Assembly (NCBI GenBank): GCA_964388275.1
Contig: CAYLZD010000071.1
Coordinates: 1 to 11,766 of the forward strand
Length of the DNA: 11,766 bases
Source of the DNA: JARYLZ01 sp964388275
GTDB lineage: Bacteria > Bacteroidota > Ignavibacteria > SZUA-365
Reading direction: 5' to 3'
The translations under genes and the position numbers were made by a program. Position 1 is the stretch's first letter; each line of letters opens with the position of its first letter. Shown piece after piece: positions 6,937 through 11,766 of this stretch. The notes below the pieces were generated by a model. The model did no database searches and was not told where the DNA came from. It saw only the letters and a list, made by a program, of their open reading frames with translations.

Positions 6937-8913
6937 ATGATCTCACTCGTCAACATATCCAAGCAATACGGCGGCGATTACCTGTTCCGCGGACTGTCGC
7001 TCCGCTTCGGCGACCGCGAGCGGGTCGCCATAGTGGGCTCAAACGGGGCTGGCAAATCGACGCTGATGAAGATTCTGGTGGGCCTCATCGAACCCGACTC
7101 GGGCGAGATCACGCAGTCCCGCGCCAACACCGTCGGCTACCTGCCTCAGGACGGAGTCCGTCACGAGGGACGCACGCTCATGGAGGAGGCGCAAACCGCC
7201 TTCAACGACATCATCGCCCTGCACGACCGCGGCGACGAGCTGAGCTGGAGCATCTCGCGGCTGTCGGCCGATGGACACACCGATTCCCCGGAACTTCACG
7301 AACTCGTCGAGGAACTGGGCGAGATACAGCACCTGCTCGAACACCGGGAGGGCTGGAACATACAGACCAAGGTGTCGCAGGTGCTCTCGGGGCTCGGCTT
7401 CCACGAGCGCGAGTTCAATCGCATGACCGGCGAGTTCAGCGGCGGCTGGCAGATGCGGATCGCCCTCGCGAAACTGCTCCTCAGCGAACCGACCATACTG
7501 CTGCTCGACGAGCCGACCAATCACCTCGATATCGAAGCCCTGGAATGGCTCGAGGAATATCTCAAAACGTACGAGGGCAGCATAGTGCTCGTCTCTCATG
7601 ACAGGCGCTTCCTCGACAACCTAGTCAACCGGACCATCGAGATATCACTGGGACGCGTCACGGAGTATCCCGGCAATTATTCCTTTTTTCTCGACGAAAA
7701 AATCAAGCGTATGGAACTGCTGCAGTCGCAGTATGAAAATCAGCAGCAGAAAATCCGCGAAACGAAGCGTTTCGTCGAGCGTTTCCGCTACAAGGCCACC
7801 AAGGCGCGGCAGGTGCAGAGCCGGTTGAAAATGCTCGAGAAGCTCGAGCTCATCGAAATAGAAGATGAGGAGCGGGGGATTTCTTTTGATTTTCCCGTCC
7901 CTCCCTCGCCCGGCAAGGTGCTGATTGAACTGGCCGGTGTAACGAAATCCTATGGCGATATTCCCGTGTTCGAGAACCTGTCCTTTACAATCGAACGCGG
8001 CGACAGAATCGCTTTCCTTGGGGTCAACGGCGTGGGCAAATCCACCCTGGCACGCATAACAGCCGGCATAGAGCCGTTCCAGCACGGTGAGCGCAAACCC
8101 GGACACAATGTCATCATCGGATACTACGCGCAGAACCAGGCGGATGAACTCGATCCGAGGAAAACCGTGCTGCAGACCGTGGACGACGTCGCGACAGGCG
8201 ACTCACGACGCCGACTCCGTACGCTGCTCGGCTGCTTTCTCTTTCAGGGAGACGATGTATTCAAACAGGTGGCCGTACTGTCGGGCGGCGAGAAGAGCCG
8301 TCTCGCGCTGGCTAAACTGCTGCTGACCCCGTCGAACCTGCTGATACTCGACGAGCCGACGAACCATCTGGACCTGCGCTCGAAGGCGGTGCTTCAGGAC
8401 GCTTTGACGCGCTTCGAGGGTTCATACATCGTCGTTTCCCACGACAGGGACTTTCTGGAGCCGCTGATAAACAAGTGCGCCGACTTCCGCGACGGCGAAT
8501 TGCGCCTGCTGCACGGAACGATGAGCGACTGGCTGCGCCGGAGGCACGAGGAACAGGAGGGGCGAGCGGAACGCCGCGACAGCGCGGGACATGAGCTCGA
8601 ACGTAAAAGCGCGCAGCATCTCGCCAGGGAACGCAGGCGGGAAGAGGCCGAGATGCGACAAGAACTCTACAAAAAAACGAAGCCCCTGCGCAACGCGATC
8701 TCCCGCAAGGAGAAAGAGATCGAAGCAGCTGAAAAACGGAAAACCGAGATCGAAGCGGAACTCGCCGATCCCGGCACCTATCACGATCCTGAAAAGGCTA
8801 AATCTGTCAACGCGGAGTACAAGGCGGTTACGACACGGCTGGCATATCTGTACGATGAGTGGGAGAAATTGATGGAGGAAATGGAGAAGGCTGGACTGGG
8901 GAGTAGGGAGTAG
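6937..8913 (+). CDS. ABC-F family ribosome-associated ATPase
   Basis: This 658-residue soluble protein has two ABC domains and no membrane segment. Domain 1: Walker A GSNGAGKS (34-41), signature FSGGWQMR around S168-G170, Walker B ending D191-E192 in DEPTNHLD. Domain 2: Walker A GVNGVGKS (362-369), signature LSGGEKSR around S449-G451, Walker B D472-E473, again DEPTNHLD. A charged linker (about 245-310) between the domains and a coiled-coil tail (about 525-650) complete the ABC-F plan. Known of the family: these proteins bind the ribosomal E site and relieve stalled translation or ribosome-targeting drugs; both catalytic Glu residues are present. The subfamily (Uup, YdiF/YheS or a resistance type) cannot be fixed by eye. 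ATG 6937 is chosen because MISLVNISKQYGG is a normal ABC-F beginning; the open frame upstream translates repeat DNA. The last six residues and the TAG stop come from a heptamer array. Confidence 0.96.
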   Translation: MISLVNISKQYGGDYLFRGLSLRFGDRERVAIVGSNGAGKSTLMKILVGLIEPDSGEITQSRANTVGYLPQDGVRHEGRTLMEEAQTAFNDIIALHDRGDELSWSISRLSADGHTDSPELHELVEELGEIQHLLEHREGWNIQTKVSQVLSGLGFHEREFNRMTGEFSGGWQMRIALAKLLLSEPTILLLDEPTNHLDIEALEWLEEYLKTYEGSIVLVSHDRRFLDNLVNRTIEISLGRVTEYPGNYSFFLDEKIKRMELLQSQYENQQQKIRETKRFVERFRYKATKARQVQSRLKMLEKLELIEIEDEERGISFDFPVPPSPGKVLIELAGVTKSYGDIPVFENLSFTIERGDRIAFLGVNGVGKSTLARITAGIEPFQHGERKPGHNVIIGYYAQNQADELDPRKTVLQTVDDVATGDSRRRLRTLLGCFLFQGDDVFKQVAVLSGGEKSRLALAKLLLTPSNLLILDEPTNHLDLRSKAVLQDALTRFEGSYIVVSHDRDFLEPLINKCADFRDGELRLLHGTMSDWLRRRHEEQEGRAERRDSAGHELERKSAQHLARERRREEAEMRQELYKKTKPLRNAISRKEKEIEAAEKRKTEIEAELADPGTYHDPEKAKSVNAEYKAVTTRLAYLYDEWEKLMEEMEKAGLGSRE

Positions 8914-8934
8914 GAAGTTGGGACTGGGGACCTG
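8893..8934 (+). repeat. Heptamer array (GGACTGG / GGAGTAG theme, x6) containing the ABC-F stop
   Basis: Six 7-bp units follow each other in one register: two GGACTGG, two GGAGTAG and two diverged units. The array encodes the last six ABC-F residues, supplies the TAG stop at 8911-8913 and continues 21 bp past it. The theme is the reverse complement of the (CCCAGTT)3 array at 3312-3335. Confidence 0.85.
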
Positions 8935-8954
8935 TACTCCGAAGATCAGCTTTT

Positions 8955-8989
8955 CCGTCTCCCGTCTTTCGTTCAACGTTCAACGCCGC
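8955..8989. repeat. Two-theme heptamer array over the methyltransferase stop codon
   Basis: Two CCGTCTY units (8955-8968) pass without a gap, and in the same 7-bp register, into two WCGTTCA units (8969-8982); a diverged unit may follow to 8989. The stop codon of the - strand methyltransferase gene (8980-8982) lies in the second WCGTTCA unit. With the array at 8893-8934 it fills most of the space between the two convergent genes, and no intrinsic terminator is visible there. Confidence 0.7.
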
Positions 8990-9498
8990 AACCTCGGCAC
9001 CCACATCGGCACATCCCGCATGTACCGGCGGTACTCCTCGCCGTATCGGTACAGGCAGATAGCCTCCTCGTGCTTCGCGATGTGATGCAGGAACAGCGCG
9101 GTTGCGCAGAGGACCGCGGCGGCGGCGAGCGACATGCTGATCATCAGGAGACCGAGGTAAAGGAGGATCTCGCTCAGGTATATCGGGTGCCGGACGACTC
9201 CGAAAACGCTCTCCCTGATGACGGCGGGTCTCTCCCGTACCGTGCCGAACACGATCAATAGCCCCCTCACGGCGAGGAAGGCGGACGCGCCGATTATCGC
9301 GAGCCCGAGCGGCAATCGTATGAGATTCGGCACTATGCGGTTTAGGAACGCAGTATATTCGAAGATGAAAGTATCCGCCAGCCAGATCCCGGCGAAGAGG
9401 AGCGCGAAAGCGATCTGGCCCGCGTCGCCGAGCTTGTGCTCTCCCGCCAGGTCGTTCCGATCATGCTGCGATCCCGCTCGCGTGTAGCCGTGTTTCAT
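8980..9498 (-). CDS. Isoprenylcysteine carboxyl methyltransferase-like membrane protein
   Basis: A 172-residue integral membrane protein with about four hydrophobic segments. The C-terminal half has the ICMT/PEMT-type layout: VRHPIYLSE after a polar loop (about 101-110), a hydrophobic stretch, then HHIAKHEEAICLYRYGEEYR and a closing VPMWVPRL. Known of the family: the R-H-P motif and the paired Glu after the last helix belong to the S-adenosylmethionine and substrate site. Bacterial members methylate small lipids or unknown acceptors, so the substrate here is open. The ATG at 9498 is preceded by GGAG (9505-9508) with 6 nt spacing. The stop lies in a heptamer array. The gene converges on the ABC-F gene and follows the GxxExxY gene, with a palindromic repeat between them, so an operon with its upstream neighbour is uncertain. 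Confidence 0.85.
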   Translation of the reverse strand: MKHGYTRAGSQHDRNDLAGEHKLGDAGQIAFALLFAGIWLADTFIFEYTAFLNRIVPNLIRLPLGLAIIGASAFLAVRGLLIVFGTVRERPAVIRESVFGVVRHPIYLSEILLYLGLLMISMSLAAAAVLCATALFLHHIAKHEEAICLYRYGEEYRRYMRDVPMWVPRLRR

Positions 9499-9504
9499 GC
9501 GTCG

Positions 9505-9508
9505 CTCC
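9505..9508 (-). promoter_or_regulatory. Shine-Dalgarno for the methyltransferase-like gene
   Basis: GGAG on the - strand lies 6 nt before the ATG at 9498 and supports that start. Confidence 0.55.
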
Positions 9509-9607
9509 GTTTTGTATGCGGATAGTACCGCTTCGGGAGGCGGGATACAAGAGGGGGAGTATGGAATAATCGAGTGTTGTGGACGGGAGCGGCATTACAA
9601 GGTATCT

Positions 9608-9653
9608 GCCGCAAAAGGCACAAATTTTTCGTGTATTTTGTGCCTTTTGTGGC
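9608..9653. repeat. Palindromic repeat, copy A (17-bp arms)
   Basis: Left arm GCCGCAAAAGGCACAAA (9608-9624) and right arm TTTGTGCCTTTTGTGGC (9637-9653) pair at 16 of 17 positions, the last being a G-U wobble, across a 12-nt loop. The loop and right arm together form roughly 9-bp units ending in CGTG or TTGTG. The left flank, GGTATCTGCC from 9601, is shared with copies B and C. The element lies 14 bp past the stop of the GxxExxY gene. It lacks a T-run on either side, so it is not a typical intrinsic terminator. Confidence 0.85.
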
Positions 9654-9667
9654 CATCAATCTCTTGG

Positions 9668-10045
9668 TCATAATATGAACTTCTTGATTTCAAACCGGGG
9701 AGTGCCGAAGTTGATCAGCAAGGCATGGCGTTGATCAGCCGCCCGCAGGTAACCCAATACCTGAGCGATGTGCTCAGGCGCGATCGTCTTGCATGCCTTT
9801 AGCTCCACGATCAGGCAATCCTCCACGAACAGATCGGCGAAATAGCTTCCCAGAACGGTTCCATCCTCATCGGTGACTTGAAGAGGCCGTTGCTGTTCGA
9901 CGATTAATCCCGCCTTGCGCAAACGGTGAGCCAGACCATTCTCATAAACCTTTTCGAGATGGCCGTGTCGCAAGTAGGAATGCAGAGCAAATCCCGTCTG
10001 TCTAATCCGGTCGCATAATTCCTTTACCTGCTTTTCGGTTCTCAC
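9668..10045 (-). CDS. GxxExxY family protein (PD-(D/E)XK nuclease fold)
   Basis: This 125-residue protein carries the family-defining GHLEKVY (28-34). Further along are D71 in FADLFVED and E81-L-K83 in VELKA, which fit the acidic and E-x-K parts of a PD-(D/E)XK nuclease core, then AQVLGYLRA and a closing LLINFG. The length matches known members. The start is GTG 10045, with AAGGGG (10054-10059) 8 nt upstream; a nearby ATG is out of frame and closes at once. Known of the family: it is widespread in environmental genomes, often in several copies, and its biological function is not established; nuclease activity is predicted from the fold. Here it lies between palindromic repeats A and B. No methylase, toxin partner or transposase is adjacent. 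Confidence 0.9.
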   Translation of the reverse strand: MRTEKQVKELCDRIRQTGFALHSYLRHGHLEKVYENGLAHRLRKAGLIVEQQRPLQVTDEDGTVLGSYFADLFVEDCLIVELKACKTIAPEHIAQVLGYLRAADQRHALLINFGTPRFEIKKFIL

Positions 10046-10173
10046 ATTCTTGTCCCCTTTGCCCTTCTTGCCACAATCCCTTACACGTTCGATGTCACGT
10101 TTTTGTTCCCGTCCTCAAATCATCTCCTCGTACCAGTTTTCCTTTCTCGTCCATCCAGGTCGGCATGGTATCA

Positions 10174-10228
10174 GCCAAAAAAGGCACATTGATCACAAAT
10201 AATTTGTGCTTTTTGTGCTTCTTGAGGC
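10174..10228. repeat. Palindromic repeat, copy B (imperfect)
   Basis: The half from 10174 (GCCAAAAAAGGCACA) is complementary to the half ending at 10228 at 19 of 27 positions. The centre is a perfect 7-bp inverted repeat, CACAAAT (10194-10200) and ATTTGTG (10202-10208). The left flank GGTATCAGCC matches copies A and C. It lies 17 bp past the stop of the lipoprotein gene and 128 bp upstream of the GxxExxY start. The 200 bp between those two genes otherwise hold no gene that I can support. Confidence 0.75.
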
Positions 10229-10245
10229 ATTCCCTTCAGTGGGAT

Positions 10246-11166
10246 TCACCATCGATCCGCGAAATGCCTGTTCGGCTTCAGATACAGCTTTCTGTTCGCG
10301 TAGTCGAAGATGACGTTGAATCTTCTCAACGCTCCATTTCCGATCACGGCATCCGCGTTCCTTTGCTTTGACCTGATCCCGGCCGCTGCAAAGAAAGCTG
10401 GGACTCTTTTCAGTTCATGAGGACCGATTATAATGCGTGAAACGACCCCCTTTTTACCGTATACATCCCCGCTCAGGCCTCTACCCAGAAGGACGGACGT
10501 TGTATCCTCGGGCAATATAAATTTCATGCCGGCTTTCTCCAGAAGCACGGCGGCGGCGCCATCGGCGAGGTCGATATACGCGGAAAGCGGCCACGCCCTC
10601 TCCCCGACTGTCGCGACGGAGATATCCACCCAGGGCACGTCGTTCTCCTTGAAATATATCGGGAGCATGGTCCAATCCCCCCCGATCTTCGCGCTGCCCG
10701 GTTCGTGGAGCGTCATCGTATTATCGTCGTGGTTGAGTTCCACGGTGTAATGACCGAAAATCGAATATCCAATTATGCCGTTGGAAGGGAATCCCTTGTA
10801 AATGTCGCTTTGAAGGATGATTATCCTCTGCCGCTTCAGGGTCAAGTCGCCGATGCGGAATTCGGCGGAGTCGAGCAACAGGGCCGGAGTGCCTTCACCG
10901 CTGCCCGCGCCGCCGATTCGGACTTCGGCAGCGCCGGCCGTGGAAATGGAATCGCGGTACACAGGATTGTAGATAATCAGGCCGTCATAATCGAAACCGG
11001 TGTCCAGAATAATATTGTCTATACTTGTTTCGCCGATCTTTACTGTAATGGAGGTATTGTTTCTTTGCGTTTCGATTGGTATGACTCGGTTTTCCTGGCT
11101 TTCGGCGCAGGACGTCCACATTACGGCGGCGCACAGGGAAAGAAGCACGAATTTCATGGCCTGCAT
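10246..11166 (-). CDS. Retropepsin-like aspartic protease lipoprotein
   Basis: A 306-residue protein with a lipoprotein signal: MKFVLLSLCAAVMWTSC has a short charged start, a hydrophobic core and Cys20 as the likely lipidated residue. Translation starts at ATG 11166 or, giving the more usual lipoprotein N-terminus, at ATG 11157. The first half contains ILDTG with D55-T56-G57, the catalytic motif of retropepsin-like proteases, and a G-I-I-G-hydrophobic flap-side segment near 130-138. The second half repeats the plan with YIDLADG (D199) and ends VIGNGALRRF then FDYANRKLYL. Known of the family: bacterial members are exported two-lobed aspartic proteases, mostly of unknown substrate. The second lobe has D-L-A in place of D-T-G, so activity may differ or be lost. 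It follows the helix-hairpin-helix gene after a gap of 42 bp on the same strand and may be co-transcribed with it. Confidence 0.88.
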   Translation of the reverse strand: MQAMKFVLLSLCAAVMWTSCAESQENRVIPIETQRNNTSITVKIGETSIDNIILDTGFDYDGLIIYNPVYRDSISTAGAAEVRIGGAGSGEGTPALLLDSAEFRIGDLTLKRQRIIILQSDIYKGFPSNGIIGYSIFGHYTVELNHDDNTMTLHEPGSAKIGGDWTMLPIYFKENDVPWVDISVATVGERAWPLSAYIDLADGAAAVLLEKAGMKFILPEDTTSVLLGRGLSGDVYGKKGVVSRIIIGPHELKRVPAFFAAAGIRSKQRNADAVIGNGALRRFNVIFDYANRKLYLKPNRHFADRW

Positions 11167-11208
11167 CTCATTCAGTCCAGGAATAGTGTGTTCGAATCAA
11201 GGAAAACA

Positions 11209-11523
11209 TCAAATCTCTCTCTTCCGAGTTAAATCAGGATCCCGCAGCGCGCGTTTCCTCTCCCCGGTGTAATGCCACCAGGGTTTCGGATCCTCGCCGC
11301 CCATGAAGCGGGTGATTGATATGAACACGTCGAGCACGCAGGGATCCTGGCGGTATCCGGTTATCGAGCACAAACGGTCGTACATTTCGTACGGACACTT
11401 CCCGGTCAGTTGCGCGGGCTCGTTTACACCGAGCAGCCGCAGGTCGCCTGCCGTTGCTGCGCCTATGTTAGGCAGATCGGTAAGTGAATGCAGGCGGTCT
11501 CGACAGACTTTAGAAGGATTCAT
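11209..11523 (-). CDS. Helix-hairpin-helix Cdd1-like protein
   Basis: A 104-residue soluble protein. LPNIGAATAGDLRLLGV (about 17-33) is a helix-hairpin-helix DNA-binding motif with its central GxG-like turn. The following PYEMYDRLCSITGYRQDPCV and the late PWWHYTGERK match what I know of the Cdd1 family (Pfam name 'Pathogenicity locus'). Known of the family: short HhH proteins of undetermined function, presumed to bind DNA. The ATG at 11523 has no strong Shine-Dalgarno; only CCGGGG lies nearby. It is the first gene of the - strand set and may be transcribed with the lipoprotein gene. The family name does not imply a role in disease here. Confidence 0.85.
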   Translation of the reverse strand: MNPSKVCRDRLHSLTDLPNIGAATAGDLRLLGVNEPAQLTGKCPYEMYDRLCSITGYRQDPCVLDVFISITRFMGGEDPKPWWHYTGERKRALRDPDLTRKREI

Positions 11524-11658
11524 TTAACCCCGGAGAGTAACCTGTTGATTTGCAGTATTCGTGGGAAGAGGATGATCCGGTCGATAACGAGCGTCATAAT
11601 ACATTAGATCGTCATGATATTCAAATCAGGATATCGATCATCGCGGCGAATGGTATCA

Positions 11659-11713
11659 GCCACAAAAGGCACAAATGGCACAAAGTATTTGTGTTCTTTG
11701 TGCTTCTTGTGGC
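11659..11713. repeat. Palindromic repeat, copy C (26-bp arms)
   Basis: The arms at 11659-11684 and 11688-11713 are complementary at 21 of 26 positions, with a 3-nt loop (GTA). The left arm shows three roughly 9-bp units ending in CACAAA; the right arm shows three ending in TTTGTG or CTTGTG. The left flank GGTATCAGCC matches copies A and B. It lies 136 bp upstream of the Cdd1-like gene. The rest of 11524-11766 shows no gene that I can support. Confidence 0.85.
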
Positions 11714-11766
11714 AACCAGCCTGCCCTAATGACCTCGCGAAATCCTGCGCTCTCACTCGATTTTCA

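Noticed and set aside
9608..9653. Copy A as a Rho-independent terminator
   Set aside because: The stem is strong but there is no T-run after it in either direction.
10095..10168. A 23-codon - strand ORF beginning MPTWMDEKGKLV upstream of the GxxExxY gene
   Set aside because: Its composition is plausible but it is too short, has no clear ribosome binding site and no recognisable family; it might be a remnant of a gene end.
9608..11713. Palindromes as a CRISPR array
   Set aside because: Only three copies at irregular spacing of about 0.5 and 1.5 kb with genes between them, and no cas genes.

Overview
The window is GC-rich bacterial chromosomal DNA. The first gene ends in a type IX secretion (T9SS) sorting domain with the YPNPFNP signature. 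A periplasmic-TPR histidine kinase follows it. Together these point to the Bacteroidota / Ignavibacteria / Kapabacteria side of the FCB superphylum. That placement is inferred from domain architecture, not from a phylogenetic marker.

Left half, + strand (1-6457). A large multi-FN3 secreted protein runs in from the left edge (1-3132). Next come a membrane histidine kinase with a signal peptide, TPR repeats, coiled coils and a HisKA_3/HATPase core (about 3152-5710) and its probable partner, a NarL-type REC-LuxR response regulator (5798-6457). The kinase and regulator form an ordinary two-component pair. A 479-bp intergenic stretch (6458-6936) made of short tandem arrays and possible hairpins leads to an ABC-F ribosome-associated ATPase (6937-8913).

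Right half, - strand (8980-11523). Reading leftward from the right edge there is a short helix-hairpin-helix (Cdd1-like) protein, a retropepsin-like lipoprotein, a GxxExxY-family PD-(D/E)XK protein and an isoprenylcysteine-methyltransferase-like membrane protein. The ABC-F and methyltransferase genes converge.

The unusual part is between and at the ends of the genes. (i) At least six short arrays share a 7-bp period but have different unit sequences. They sit at gene edges, and three of them contain the stop codon of the neighbouring gene. Two further arrays have an 8-bp period. (ii) Three imperfect palindromes (9608-9653, 10174-10228, 11659-11713) are built of roughly 9-bp CACAAA/TTTGTG-type units and share a one-sided flank (GGTATC-A/T-GCC). 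Two of them lie 14-17 bp past the stop codon of a - strand gene and bracket the GxxExxY gene. I consider the palindrome family with its bracketed nuclease-fold gene, and the constant-period heptamer arrays, the best candidates for something undescribed. The genes themselves are mostly recognisable families. No tRNA, rRNA, CRISPR array or transposase was seen.
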